From Ruminococcus_C sp963590855 (GTDB lineage: Bacteria > Bacillota > Clostridia > Oscillospirales > Ruminococcaceae): 64,000 bases of DNA. The notes beneath the pieces are model-generated. The model saw nothing but the letters and a program-made list of their open reading frames with translations. It had not been told where the DNA came from and did no database searches. The stretch covers positions 1 through 64,000 of the forward strand of contig CAVAQT010000013.1 in NCBI GenBank assembly GCA_963590855.1. Reading direction: 5' to 3'. The number at the start of each line of letters is the position of its first letter. Within the stretch, counting starts at the first letter, position 1. Position numbers and translations under genes: made by a program. Of this stretch, positions 44,011 through 54,709 are shown in pieces.

Positions 44011-46122
44011 ATGAAGTTAGTTATAACGGAGAAACCGAGCGTTGCACAGACCGTTTCAAAGGTAATCGGGGCGTACCGGCGCGAGGACGGATACATCGAG
44101 GGCGGCGGGTATATCGTCAGCTGGTGCGTGGGACATCTGGTGGAGCTGGCGCAGCCGCAGGACTACGACGAAAAATATGCGAGGTGGAGCTTCGCGGATT
44201 TGCCTGTTTTGCCGGAGCATTGGAAAACCGTTGTTTCCGCCGCCACCCAAAAGCAGTATGTCATTGTAAAAAAGCTGATGCACCGCGAGGATGTGGAGGC
44301 GGTTATCAATGCTTGTGACGCGGGGCGCGAGGGCGAGGCCATTTTCCGCATGGTCTATGAAAAGGCGGAATGCAAAAAGCCGATGCTCCGCTTGTGGATC
44401 AGCTCTATGGAGGATACGGCAATCAGAGCCGGATTCGAGAATCTGCGTCCGGGCAGCGAGTATGACCGCCTATACAGCGCCGCCTCCTGCCGAAGCAAAG
44501 CCGATTGGCTTGTCGGCATCAACGGCACTCGGCTGTTTACCACGCAGTACGGCAGGAAGATCACCGTGGGGCGTGTGCAGACGCCTACGCTTGCAATGCT
44601 TGTGGAGCGCAAGGGACAGATTGAGCATTTCGTCAGGGAGGCGTATTACAAGGTGCATATTTCGGGCGAGGGCTTTCATCTGACGGCGGAGGAACAGATG
44701 GATGAAGCGGCGGCAAAGGTACTTGCCGGGCGCGTCAATCAGAAAACAGCGGTCATTACCCGGGCGGACAGTGTTGAAAAAAGCACCAGACCGCCCAAGC
44801 TCTATGACCTTACCACCCTGCAGCGTGAAGCCAACCGGTATTACGGCTATACGGCGAAGCAGACCCTTGACTATACGCAAAAGCTCTATGAGGCAAAGCT
44901 TGTAACCTATCCCCGCACAGACAGCCGGTATCTGACCGAGGATATGGAAAACTCCGTGCTTTCGGTTATATCCGCTCTGCGCCTGCAAATGCCGTTTGCG
45001 GTGGATTCCGGCTTTGCATCAGATATATGCCATGTCACAGATAACAGGAAGGTATCTGACCATCATGCCATTATCCCTACGCTGGAAAGCACCAAAACAG
45101 ATATAAAGTCCCGTTCTGCAGAAGAACGGGCGATATATTACCTGATCGCACAGCGTCTGCTTTGCGCTTCTGCAGAACCCATGCGCTATCTGGAGCGCAC
45201 GGTCACGGCAGAGTGCGAGGGCGCGTTTTTTACCGCCAAGGGGAAAACAATTCTTCAAAAGGGCTGGACGGCAATCGAGGAGGCGTTTTCCGCTATGACA
45301 GCGGCGAAAAAGGAGAAAAACGAGGAGGACGAAATCGTGATAATCCCTGAAAATGCAAAAGCAGGCGCAGCCATTCAAAATGTGAAATCCGAGGTTACGG
45401 AGCATTTCACAAGCCCCCCGAAGCCCTATACCGAGGACACCTTGCTCTCCGCTATGGAAAGAGCCGGAAACGGTGAGTTTGATAAGGAAACCGAAAAGAA
45501 AGGCTTGGGAACGCCCGCGACAAGGGCAAGCATCATTGAAAAGCTGGTAAGCGCCGGTTATGCCGCAAGAAAGGGCAAGCAGATCACGGCGAGCGATGAT
45601 GCGGTCAATATGATTGAAATTCTGCCCGATGTCGTAACCTCGCCCACGCTTACGGCGGAATGGGAAAACAGGCTCTTGCAGATGGAAAAGGGACTGATCG
45701 GCGAGCGTGAGTTTATGGACAGCATTACGGAGCTTGTAAAAAACCTGATCGCGGATTACGCCGATGTCGGCGAGGACGCAAGGCGTATCTTTTCTGAGGG
45801 CGATAAGGCGGACAGCATCGGCATTTGTCCGAGATGCGGCAGTGCGGTGGAGGAACGGAAGCTGAGCTATTGCTGCATGGCGAAGGGATGCGACTTTGCC
45901 CTTTGGAAAGACAATAAATTTATGCAGAGCATCGGTCTGAATTTCACGAAAAAGGTAGCGGCGGCTCTTGTTTCAGGCGTCGGTTATATCGCTAAAAATC
46001 TGATTTCCAGGAAAACCGGAAACAGGTACAGTGCAAAAATCACGCTGATCGAGAACGGCGGCAAATATCCGGCTTACCATATGGAGCTTTTGCAGGAACG
46101 CAAAAAGGATAAAGAAAGATAA
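44011..46122 (+). CDS. topB: DNA topoisomerase III (type IA)
   Basis: A 703-residue topoisomerase that may relax or decatenate element DNA during transfer. The Toprim domain opens with KLVITEKPSVAQTVSKVIGA and DACDAGREGEAIFR-like text (NACDAGREGEAIF). The catalytic tyrosine is Y300 in VTYPRTDSRYLT, and GRVQTPTLAMLVERKGQIE is present. The end carries a zinc-finger-like CPRCGSAVEERKLSYCCMAK. ATG 44011 follows CGGAGGAA. Full length. Confidence 0.95.
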   Translation: MKLVITEKPSVAQTVSKVIGAYRREDGYIEGGGYIVSWCVGHLVELAQPQDYDEKYARWSFADLPVLPEHWKTVVSAATQKQYVIVKKLMHREDVEAVINACDAGREGEAIFRMVYEKAECKKPMLRLWISSMEDTAIRAGFENLRPGSEYDRLYSAASCRSKADWLVGINGTRLFTTQYGRKITVGRVQTPTLAMLVERKGQIEHFVREAYYKVHISGEGFHLTAEEQMDEAAAKVLAGRVNQKTAVITRADSVEKSTRPPKLYDLTTLQREANRYYGYTAKQTLDYTQKLYEAKLVTYPRTDSRYLTEDMENSVLSVISALRLQMPFAVDSGFASDICHVTDNRKVSDHHAIIPTLESTKTDIKSRSAEERAIYYLIAQRLLCASAEPMRYLERTVTAECEGAFFTAKGKTILQKGWTAIEEAFSAMTAAKKEKNEEDEIVIIPENAKAGAAIQNVKSEVTEHFTSPPKPYTEDTLLSAMERAGNGEFDKETEKKGLGTPATRASIIEKLVSAGYAARKGKQITASDDAVNMIEILPDVVTSPTLTAEWENRLLQMEKGLIGEREFMDSITELVKNLIADYADVGEDARRIFSEGDKADSIGICPRCGSAVEERKLSYCCMAKGCDFALWKDNKFMQSIGLNFTKKVAAALVSGVGYIAKNLISRKTGNRYSAKITLIENGGKYPAYHMELLQERKKDKER

Positions 46123-46165
46123 GAGGCGAAAGTGGAATCGGATATTACGATGACGGAGGTAAACA

Positions 46166-49100
46166 ATGGCGAGTAAGTATCGATTTATCAGCGCTTTGTC
46201 AGAGCAGGCGGCAAAGGACGCCGCCGCCTCGCCGAAGCACTGGATGGGATATCTGGATACGGCTTCACAGCTGTATCGCTATCCCTTTAATGAACAGCTT
46301 TTGATTCACGCACAAAGACCGGACGCTACGGCTTGCGCGTCTCTTGAGCTGTGGAACGAAAAGATCGGCAGATGGGTCAATCGCGGTGCAAAGGGTATCG
46401 CCCTTATTGACGACAGCAGCGATTTTCCGAGACTGAAATATGTATTCGATATTTCGGATACGCACAGACTGCCCAACGGGAAAGACCCGTATCTGTGGCA
46501 GCTCCGCGAGGAGGACAGACAGGCGGTAGCCGATTATCTGAAGGATAACTACGCCGTTGACGCGGAGACGGATAACCTTTCGGATATTCTCAGGCAGGTG
46601 GCACTGGAAACGGTTATCGACAATCTGCCGGATTGCTTGGGAAATCTGCACTATGCCATAGAGGGCAGCTTTCTTGAGGAGCTGGACGATCTGAATCTGG
46701 AGGTTCGATTCCGTGAGCTGATGAACAACAGCCTGCACTATACGCTGGCGCGCCGCTGCGGGCTGGATGTGGAAAACGAATTTGATTTTGAGGACTTCTC
46801 TTATATCACCGAGTTCAGTACCCCAATGGCTCTTGCACAGATCGGCAATGCGGTGTCCGAAGCGGCAATGCCCATCCTTATGGACATCGGAAGATATGTG
46901 CGGACGATAGAAGTGGAAAGAATCCGGGGAAATATTCAGAATCCTCTTGAACAGAATCAAAATGCATGGTATAATCGTTTTAGCGAAGTAAAGCGTGAAA
47001 GCGAAATTGAAGCACCGATTGACAGAGAAAAAGGAGATGTGTCAGATGATGAGAATGGATTACACGAGCAAGGCGGGCTTTCTGATTCCGAACGTGGCAG
47101 CGAACGAGCAGCCGGTGGAAGCTCTGGGCAGGTACGGACGGATGCGGAAATCGTATCTGAAGCAGAATCGGAACAGTCTGTATCAGGGACTTCTTCTGAG
47201 CGGCAGGCTGACGGCGCATCTGCTGGAGATCGAGCAGACAGCCAATCGGAGGATGGAGACGCTGACCGAAGCGATGATGAAAACGGAGGGCGTGACCGAA
47301 GCCCTGAAAGCCGGGAATCAAATGTTGTGGCTGGGGCGGATGAACAGCATTCAGTCGAGAGCCGAGGAAATCGTTCTGAGCGAGCTGATTTACAATTAAA
47401 CGCAGAGCCGGATAGCCGAACGCTGTCCGGCTTTCTTGCCGGAACGGATATACCCATTCCCCTTGTGGATGAGGTAATCAGGATGGGCAGTAACCGCAGT
47501 AAGAGCATACTGAGGGTTGCTGCCCATTTTATATTGGATGCCGGGGATGACGCGGAATTTCTTCGGAGCGAGTACAGATACGGCGCAAAGGGCATTCTGT
47601 TTGACGGTCAGCCATATTCCGTCTGGTTCGATGAAAACGGAATGAAATTTGCAAAGGGCAGGTCGGCAGAGCTTGCTCCCAATGCCGTAACTCTGACATG
47701 GGAGCAGATCGGAGCGCGCACAAAGGAGCTGATACACAGCGGCAATTATGCACCGCAGGTGATCCTGAATCAAGCCGTTTCCAATGAGCGGCTGGAGGTG
47801 GCGCAGTCGCTCTGGTATCTGCATCAGGACTGCAATGTGGAATATTTTCTGGACAAAGAACTGTTTCGCGGCGGTTTCCCGGAGAGCACCGAGCGCATTG
47901 CGGAGCTTTTGGAGGACAGAGCCTTTGTGTCCGACGCCATTCAGGGACTTGGTGATTTGGTTATGCAGTACGAGGAGGATCGGAGCGTACTGCGCTTTCA
48001 CTTTCACAAACCGCATGAGCTGCTTCGCCGTCTGTCCGAGCTGGAAAACGCGCAGATACATCTGCCGCTTTCCACCGTGGAGAATTTCCGCGCCAATGTG
48101 GATTTTGTCACCGAGGATGAAATTGACCATTACTTTATGGGCGGCGGCGTGTATTCGGACAGCAGGCTTTCCACCTATTCGTTCTTCATTCAGGATCATA
48201 CGGCAAAAGAAAAAGCAGATTTTATCCGAAACAGCTATGGAATAGGCGGCAGCTCTCACGCGCTGTGCGGCGCGGATAACAGCCATTCCGACCACGGCGG
48301 AAAGGGCTTGCGCCTGACACGCGGCGGCTTCGGAGATAAGGAAGCGCCGACCGCATTTTTCCGTTGGGAGCAGGCGGCAAAGCGCGTGGAGGATATTATT
48401 CTGGACGGCAGATACCTTGGAGAAAAGGATTATGCGCGGATACCTGCCTATGAACGCCATGTGCTTGCGCAGCGCATCAGCAGCTTCTATGCCGGACGGG
48501 ATAAAACGGAGCTGGACTTGCCGGATGACACGGATATGTTTCATATGGTGGAAACCATTGGAGAACGGCTTGACGATCCCGCATGGCTTGCGAATGTGGT
48601 CGAGGATATGTCCACCGTTCTTGGCGGCATACACGAAACGGATGAAAGCTATGAGCGTATGCAAAGCCTGTTTGCCGACGTCGTGGAATACAAAAACGGC
48701 AATTTCACCTTGTTTACCCCGTCCAGAGCTGTGCTGGCGGAAGCGCAAAGGCGCGGGACGGAGCTTATCATCCCCAAGCGCGAGGCGGACGCTTCGGCAG
48801 AGCGTGTTCCGGTATACAGCTATGCCATCGGCGATACGGTCAATATCCACGGAAAAGATCATGAAATCCTCGATACAGAGGGCGGCACGGTTGTTGTCTC
48901 GGACAAAACCTTCCCCCTCTTTACTTATACCTATACCGCCGAGGAATTTGCCGGTCTGCTTCGTGAAAATCCCCTGAATGACCATCTTATCGCGGAATTT
49001 GCAGCGCGCACTCCCGAAGCGGCACTTGAGAAAGCAAATGCCGAGGAACCCACCCTACAGACGGCGGAGCAGCCGAAGCCGTCCTCCCTCCTCAATGCCG

Positions 49101-52100
49101 ATGCTGCGGAAGCGGAAAAACAGCCTGCGGTATTGGATGCCGCGAGCGAATCCAGCTACGAGCGCATCCGTGAACAGTATCAGGTGTCGGTGCTGGTAGG
49201 CTTTGAGCATCACGGCAATATTGAGTTTTACGGCGAGGATGCAAAAAACGTTGCGGATCTGCTGGGCAGAAAGCTGTTGGAAAAGCAGCTTGAAAGCGGC
49301 GAGAGCGTACCCGTGACAGGCTTTCCGGCAGGTCAGTGGGTGCATTACGGCAAGCAGATCTGGTCGCACGGGCAGAACCTTGTGCTGATGGGTGAAAACG
49401 AGGACGGAACGCACAGCCTTATTCAGGAATATAAGGGCAAGGACTACCTGCCCATCGGCATGAAGCTGACGATTGACGAAAGGCAGTTTCAGATTGACGC
49501 GGTGGACTACCAAAGCGGCAAGGTCAGCCTGCGCGACATTACATTCCAGAACGGCACGGGATTCCCGATTTTCAGAAGCGAGCCTACAGAGTTTGTCCGC
49601 ACCTTCGTTGAAGAACAGCAGTGGGAGAATGTCGGGAATATTGACACTCCCGCTGCGGAGCAGGCAGAGGAACCGTCAGCGTTTCAAACCGAAACGGTCG
49701 CGGTGTATCCGGGCGAGAAAAACAAGCTGCCGTATGACATTGTAATTCAGACGATCCGCACGGGCGGCGATGAACCGCCGAAGGAAAAAGCCGAGAATTT
49801 CCGTATCACGGATATGGATTTGGGCGCGGGCGGTCCGAAAGCAAAATTCCGTATGAATATGGATGCAATCAAGCTCTTAAAGGAACTGGAGTTTGACGGC
49901 AGACAGGCAACGCCGGAGGAGCAGGTCACTCTTTCCAAATATGTCGGCTGGGGCGGTCTTGCGGATGCCTTTGACGAGAAGAAGGAAGCGTGGGCAGACG
50001 AATTTATCGAGCTTTACGAAACGCTTTCTCCCGAAGAATATGCCGCCGCAAGAGGCTCTACGCTCAACGCGCATTATACCTCTCCCACGGTCATCAGGGC
50101 AATGTATGAAGGACTTGCCAACATGGGCTTTGAGGGCGGAAATATCCTGGAGCCGTCGATGGGCGTGGGCAACTTTTTCGGGCTTCTGCCGGAGGAAATG
50201 CAGAAAAGCCGTCTTTACGGCGTGGAGCTGGACAGCATTACGGGACGGATTGCAAAGCAGCTTTATCCCAACGCCTCCGTAACCGTTGACGGATTCGAGA
50301 AAACGGCATACCCCAATGACTTCTTTGATGTCGTGATCGGCAATGTTCCCTTCGGCAATTACAGCGTTGCGGATAAGAAGTATGACAAGCACCATTTCCA
50401 GATACACGATTATTTTCTTGCCAAGTCCATTGACCAGGTGCGTCCCGGCGGTGTGGTGGCGGTGATTACATCTTCGGGTACGATGGATAAGCAAAACCCG
50501 TCGGCAAGAGAGTATCTTGCGGAACGGGCAGACCTTTTGGGCGCGGTCAGGCTTCCGAACAACGCCTTTCGCCGGAACGCCGGCACGGATGTGGTCGCGG
50601 ATATTCTGTTTTTGCAGAAGCGTGAAGCACCGGGCGTTCCCAACGCCGAGTGGACAAAGCTGGGCAAAAGTGCCGAGGGGTATGAAATCAATCAGTATTT
50701 TGCAAATCATCCCGAAATGGTGCTTGGAACGCTTACCGAGGAAAACACGCAGTACGGTAAGATGGAATGTACCGTCAAGCCCATCGAGGGCGCAGACCTT
50801 GCCGGGCAGCTGAAAGAAGCCATAGGAAAAATCGAGGGCAGAATTGAAGCGGCGCAGGTGCAGGACACCGATCTCGCAGCCGAGGAAGCAACGATTCCCG
50901 CCGATCCAGGCGTGAAGAACTTTACCTTTACGGTGGTGGACGGAGATGTGTATTACCGTGAAAATTCGGTGATGAGCAGAGTGGATTTGCCGCTTGCAAC
51001 CGAGGAACGGGTCAAGGGCATGGTCGCCATTCGTGATTGCGCGCAGGGGCTTATCGACTGCCAGTTAAACGACGGAAGCGACGCCGAAATTGCGGAAAGA
51101 CAGGCGAAGCTGAACCGGCTCTATGACGATTACACCAAAAAGTACGGCTTGCTCAGCAGCAGCGCCAATAAAAGGGCGTTCAGCTCCGACAACAGCTATT
51201 GCCTGCTGTGCTCTCTGGAGGTCGTTGACCATGAGGGCAATCTGCAGCGAAAAGCGGATATGTTCACCAAACGCACCATCAAAAAAGCGGAGGTCGTAAC
51301 GAGCGTTGATACGGCAAGTGAAGCGCTGGCGGTATCTATGGGCGAAAAGGCGGAAATTGATCTTCCTTATATGATGCAGCTTACGGGCAAATCCGAGACG
51401 GAGCTGACCGAGGAGCTTCGTGGGGTGATCTTTATGAATCCCCTGAACGACAAATGGGAAACCGGCGACGAATACCTTTCGGGCAATGTGAGAAGAAAGC
51501 TGGAGATTGCACGAACCTTTGCGGAAAACGATCCGAAATTTGCGGTTAATGTGGCATTTCTTGAGCAAATCCAACCGAAGGATCTGGAAGCGTCGGACAT
51601 TGAGGTGCGTCTGGGCGCAACGTGGATCAAGCCGGAATACATCCGTGATTTCATGGCGGAGCTGTTCCAGACCCCGCGGTATCTGTTGGGGGATGTGATC
51701 GATGTCCGCTATTCGCCGTCTTCGGGTGAATGGAATATCAGCGGCAAAAGCCGCGACAGCTACGGAAACGTCCGTGTGCGCATGACCTACGGCACAGACC
51801 GCGTAAACGGTTATAAGCTGCTGGAGGACGCACTGAATCTCCGTGACACGAGAATCTTCGATAAAATCACGGAGGACGGCAAGGAAAAGCGCGTACTGAA
51901 CAAAAAGGAAACCATGCTTGCCCAGCAGAAGCAGGACGCGATCAAGGCGACGTTTCAGGACTGGATTTTTCGTGACTCTGCCCGCCGTGCGGATCTGGTG
52001 CAGGAATACAATACGCGCTTCAACAGCAACCGTCCCCGCGAATACGACGGCAGTCATATCACCTTTCAGGGGATGAATCCAGCAATCTCCCTCCGCCCTC

Positions 52101-54664
52101 ATCAGAAAAACGCAGTCGCTCATGTGCTTTACGGCGGCAATACGCTCTTGGCGCACTGCGTAGGGGCAGGGAAGACGTTTGAAATGATTGCGGCTGCTAT
52201 GGAAAGCAAGCGCCTGGGGCTGTGCAGCAAATCTCTGTTTGTCGTGCCGAACCATCTGACCGAGCAGTGGGGCGGCGACTTTCTGAAGCTCTATCCCGGC
52301 GCGAATATCCTTGTCGCAACCAAAAAGGACTTTGAGCCTGCCAACAGAAAGAAATTCTGTGCGAGAATTGCGACGGGCGATTACGATGCGGTCATCATCG
52401 GTCACAGCCAGTTTGAACGCATTCCTCTGTCTGTGGAACGGCAGAAAATGATGCTCCAGGAGCAGATCGACGAGCTGATGTTCCAGATAGAGGAAGCAAA
52501 GGACGCCAATGCGGAGAACTACACCATCAAGCAGCTTGAGAAAACGCGGAAATCTCTGGATGCAAGGCTTGAGCGGCTGAACGATCAGAGCAAAAAGGAT
52601 GATGTTGTCACCTTTGAACAGCTCGGCGCGGACAGACTGTTTGTGGATGAGAGCCACGGGTACAAAAATTTGTTCCTTTACACAAAAATGCGGAATATTG
52701 CCGGTATAGCGCAGACCGAAGCGCAGAAAAGCTCCGATATGTACGCAAAATGCCGCTACATGGACGAGCTTACCGGAAACCGCGGCGTAACCTTTGCAAC
52801 GGGTACGCCGATCTCCAACAGCATGACCGAGCTTTATACGCTGATGCGGTATCTGCAATATGATATGTTGAACGAAATGCGGCTTGGGCATTTTGACTCG
52901 TGGGCTTCTACCTTTGGCGAAACCGTCACCGCCGTGGAGCTTGCCCCGGAGGGCACGGGCTACCGTGCAAAGACGAGGTTTGCGAAATTCTTCAATCTGC
53001 CGGAGCTGATGTCGGTATTCAAGGAGGCTGCGGATATACAGACCTCCGATATGCTGAAGCTGCCAGTACCCGAAGCGGAGTATACCGATGTGGTGCTTGA
53101 GCCCAGCGAGGAGCAGACGGCAATGGTGGAAGCACTCGGCAAGAGAGCGGAAATCGTGCGCAACGGCGGCGTGGATTCGAGCGTCGATAATATGCTCAAA
53201 ATCACAAACGACGGCAGAAAGCTGGCGCTTGACCAGAGGTTAAGCAATCCCATGCTCCCCGATAACCCGGACAGCAAGACCAACGCCTGCGTGGAAAATG
53301 TATTTTCGGTATGGAAGGACTCCGAAAAGGACAAAGCGGCGCAGCTTGTGTTCTCTGACCTTTCCACTCCGAAGGGAGACGGCGAATACAATGTCTATGA
53401 GGATTTGCGGGACAAGCTGATTGCAAAGGGCATTCCGGCAAATGAAATCGCTTTTATCCACGACGCCAATACCGAAATCCGAAAGGCGGAGCTTTTCGCC
53501 AAGGTGCGAAGCGGTCAGGTGCGGGTATTGCTCGGCTCTACCGCTAAAATGGGTCCCGGCATGAATGTGCAGGATCGTTTGATTGCGCTTCACCATCTGG
53601 ATGTGCCGTGGAAGCCCTCGGACATTGAGCAGCAGGAGGGGCGCATTATCCGACAGGGCAATATGTTCGATAAGGTCAAAATTTTCCGCTACATCACAAA
53701 AGGCACATTCGACGCCTATTCGTGGCAGCTTCTTGAAAACAAGCAGAAATTCATCAGTCAGATCATGACGAGCAAAAGCCCCGTCCGCTGCGCCGACGAT
53801 ATTGATGAAGCGGCGCTTTCCTATGCGGAGATCAAGGCGCTTGCAACGGGCAATCCGTATATCAAGGAAAAGATGGATCTGGATGTGCAGGTGGCAAAGC
53901 TCCGTCTGCTCAAATCGAATTACGATTCCCAGCGTTACCGTCTGGAGGACGACATTCTCGTGAATTATCCGAAAATGATAACGGCAACGGAGGAACGGAT
54001 TGCGGGACTCAAGGCAGACATGATCACGGCGGCTGAAAAAGTGCCGAAGGATAACGATACCTTTATCATGGAGGTAGGCGGCAAAACCTTTGACAACAAA
54101 AAGGAAGCCGGTCTTGCGATCATCGCCGCCTGTTCGGGGATGAAAGCCATCCATAGGGACGGAGAAATCGGGCATTATGCCGGGTTTGGCATGAGCGTTC
54201 ATTTCGATGCGTTCAATAATGTGTTTGAGCTTACCCTGAAGGGAAAGAGCAGCTACAAGGTGGAGGTCGGAACAGACGGCATCGGCAACATTACGAGAAT
54301 CAACAATGCGCTTGCCGATATTCCGAACCACCTGACCAAAGCCGAGGAACGGCTGGGTACATTGCATACGCAGATGGAAACCGCGAAAAGCGAGCTTGCA
54401 AAGCCTTTTGCACAGGAAGGAGAGTTAAAGGCAAAGGAGGAACGGCTGTCGGAGCTGAACGCGCTTCTGAATATGGATGCGGGGAATGAGGGCGGCGAGC
54501 GAGGATTCAGCGATATTGACGATGAGGAGGACAGCCGCATCAGCGCAGACCGCCCCGCGCCGAAGCCGTCCGTGATAGACAGGCTTCGTCAGATGCAAAG
54601 CAAAGTAAACGAGCAAAAAGGAGAGAAAGCCGAGCCTGCAAAGAAACGGGAACAGGAAATTTAA
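46166..54664 (+). CDS. Giant N6-adenine methylase / SNF2-type helicase fusion
   Basis: A 2832-residue protein that may modify and remodel incoming element DNA and protect it from restriction. Residues 1-260 resemble an ArdC-like entry domain (YRYPFNEQLLIHAQRPDATA). Residues 275-415 are a disordered S/D/E/G linker that overlaps the tnpV-like gene. The methylase part has ILEPSMGVGNFFGLL near 1326 and VIGNVPFGNYSV near 1390. The helicase part has LAHCVGAGKTFEM near 1996, RLFVDESHGYKNL near 2157, FATGTPISNSMTELYTLMRY, and QQEGRIIRQGNMFDK near 2490. It is uninterrupted; ATG 46166 follows GGAGGTAAAC. Confidence 0.92.
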   Translation: MASKYRFISALSEQAAKDAAASPKHWMGYLDTASQLYRYPFNEQLLIHAQRPDATACASLELWNEKIGRWVNRGAKGIALIDDSSDFPRLKYVFDISDTHRLPNGKDPYLWQLREEDRQAVADYLKDNYAVDAETDNLSDILRQVALETVIDNLPDCLGNLHYAIEGSFLEELDDLNLEVRFRELMNNSLHYTLARRCGLDVENEFDFEDFSYITEFSTPMALAQIGNAVSEAAMPILMDIGRYVRTIEVERIRGNIQNPLEQNQNAWYNRFSEVKRESEIEAPIDREKGDVSDDENGLHEQGGLSDSERGSERAAGGSSGQVRTDAEIVSEAESEQSVSGTSSERQADGASAGDRADSQSEDGDADRSDDENGGRDRSPESRESNVVAGADEQHSVESRGNRSERADLQLNAEPDSRTLSGFLAGTDIPIPLVDEVIRMGSNRSKSILRVAAHFILDAGDDAEFLRSEYRYGAKGILFDGQPYSVWFDENGMKFAKGRSAELAPNAVTLTWEQIGARTKELIHSGNYAPQVILNQAVSNERLEVAQSLWYLHQDCNVEYFLDKELFRGGFPESTERIAELLEDRAFVSDAIQGLGDLVMQYEEDRSVLRFHFHKPHELLRRLSELENAQIHLPLSTVENFRANVDFVTEDEIDHYFMGGGVYSDSRLSTYSFFIQDHTAKEKADFIRNSYGIGGSSHALCGADNSHSDHGGKGLRLTRGGFGDKEAPTAFFRWEQAAKRVEDIILDGRYLGEKDYARIPAYERHVLAQRISSFYAGRDKTELDLPDDTDMFHMVETIGERLDDPAWLANVVEDMSTVLGGIHETDESYERMQSLFADVVEYKNGNFTLFTPSRAVLAEAQRRGTELIIPKREADASAERVPVYSYAIGDTVNIHGKDHEILDTEGGTVVVSDKTFPLFTYTYTAEEFAGLLRENPLNDHLIAEFAARTPEAALEKANAEEPTLQTAEQPKPSSLLNADAAEAEKQPAVLDAASESSYERIREQYQVSVLVGFEHHGNIEFYGEDAKNVADLLGRKLLEKQLESGESVPVTGFPAGQWVHYGKQIWSHGQNLVLMGENEDGTHSLIQEYKGKDYLPIGMKLTIDERQFQIDAVDYQSGKVSLRDITFQNGTGFPIFRSEPTEFVRTFVEEQQWENVGNIDTPAAEQAEEPSAFQTETVAVYPGEKNKLPYDIVIQTIRTGGDEPPKEKAENFRITDMDLGAGGPKAKFRMNMDAIKLLKELEFDGRQATPEEQVTLSKYVGWGGLADAFDEKKEAWADEFIELYETLSPEEYAAARGSTLNAHYTSPTVIRAMYEGLANMGFEGGNILEPSMGVGNFFGLLPEEMQKSRLYGVELDSITGRIAKQLYPNASVTVDGFEKTAYPNDFFDVVIGNVPFGNYSVADKKYDKHHFQIHDYFLAKSIDQVRPGGVVAVITSSGTMDKQNPSAREYLAERADLLGAVRLPNNAFRRNAGTDVVADILFLQKREAPGVPNAEWTKLGKSAEGYEINQYFANHPEMVLGTLTEENTQYGKMECTVKPIEGADLAGQLKEAIGKIEGRIEAAQVQDTDLAAEEATIPADPGVKNFTFTVVDGDVYYRENSVMSRVDLPLATEERVKGMVAIRDCAQGLIDCQLNDGSDAEIAERQAKLNRLYDDYTKKYGLLSSSANKRAFSSDNSYCLLCSLEVVDHEGNLQRKADMFTKRTIKKAEVVTSVDTASEALAVSMGEKAEIDLPYMMQLTGKSETELTEELRGVIFMNPLNDKWETGDEYLSGNVRRKLEIARTFAENDPKFAVNVAFLEQIQPKDLEASDIEVRLGATWIKPEYIRDFMAELFQTPRYLLGDVIDVRYSPSSGEWNISGKSRDSYGNVRVRMTYGTDRVNGYKLLEDALNLRDTRIFDKITEDGKEKRVLNKKETMLAQQKQDAIKATFQDWIFRDSARRADLVQEYNTRFNSNRPREYDGSHITFQGMNPAISLRPHQKNAVAHVLYGGNTLLAHCVGAGKTFEMIAAAMESKRLGLCSKSLFVVPNHLTEQWGGDFLKLYPGANILVATKKDFEPANRKKFCARIATGDYDAVIIGHSQFERIPLSVERQKMMLQEQIDELMFQIEEAKDANAENYTIKQLEKTRKSLDARLERLNDQSKKDDVVTFEQLGADRLFVDESHGYKNLFLYTKMRNIAGIAQTEAQKSSDMYAKCRYMDELTGNRGVTFATGTPISNSMTELYTLMRYLQYDMLNEMRLGHFDSWASTFGETVTAVELAPEGTGYRAKTRFAKFFNLPELMSVFKEAADIQTSDMLKLPVPEAEYTDVVLEPSEEQTAMVEALGKRAEIVRNGGVDSSVDNMLKITNDGRKLALDQRLSNPMLPDNPDSKTNACVENVFSVWKDSEKDKAAQLVFSDLSTPKGDGEYNVYEDLRDKLIAKGIPANEIAFIHDANTEIRKAELFAKVRSGQVRVLLGSTAKMGPGMNVQDRLIALHHLDVPWKPSDIEQQEGRIIRQGNMFDKVKIFRYITKGTFDAYSWQLLENKQKFISQIMTSKSPVRCADDIDEAALSYAEIKALATGNPYIKEKMDLDVQVAKLRLLKSNYDSQRYRLEDDILVNYPKMITATEERIAGLKADMITAAEKVPKDNDTFIMEVGGKTFDNKKEAGLAIIAACSGMKAIHRDGEIGHYAGFGMSVHFDAFNNVFELTLKGKSSYKVEVGTDGIGNITRINNALADIPNHLTKAEERLGTLHTQMETAKSELAKPFAQEGELKAKEERLSELNALLNMDAGNEGGERGFSDIDDEEDSRISADRPAPKPSVIDRLRQMQSKVNEQKGEKAEPAKKREQEI
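47046..47399 (+). CDS. tnpV: TnpV-like protein, fully nested in the helicase gene (+1 frame)
   Basis: A 117-residue protein read one base out of frame with the methylase/helicase. AAGGAG at 47031-47036 lies nine bases before ATG 47046. The sequence matches the TnpV family named from Tn4451: YTSKAGFLIPNVA, GRYGRMRKSYLKQNRNSLYQ, LLLSGRLTAHLLEIEQTANR, EGVTEALKAGNQMLWLGRMN and RAEEIVLSELIYN at the end. The host frame here encodes only low-complexity linker, so the nested frame appears to be the constrained one. The role of TnpV is unknown. Confidence 0.75.
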   Translation: MMRMDYTSKAGFLIPNVAANEQPVEALGRYGRMRKSYLKQNRNSLYQGLLLSGRLTAHLLEIEQTANRRMETLTEAMMKTEGVTEALKAGNQMLWLGRMNSIQSRAEEIVLSELIYN

Positions 54665-54671
54665 GTCAGAC

Positions 54672-54709
54672 GCTCCCGCCGGCATGATATATGTTGGCGG
54701 GAGCATTTT
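54672..54709 (+). terminator. Hairpin between helicase and ArdC-like gene
   Basis: GCTCCCGCC (54672-54680) pairs with GGCGGGAGC (54696-54704), then ATTTT. It sits directly before the AGGAGG of the next gene. The short T run suggests attenuation, not full termination. Confidence 0.6.

Noticed and set aside
47396..48985. 529-residue - strand frame
   Set aside because: Same opposite-strand effect, with no motif and no start signal.
51065..52891. 608-residue - strand frame opposite the helicase
   Set aside because: It arises from codon bias on the opposite strand of a long G+C-rich gene. The helicase motifs on the + strand are decisive.
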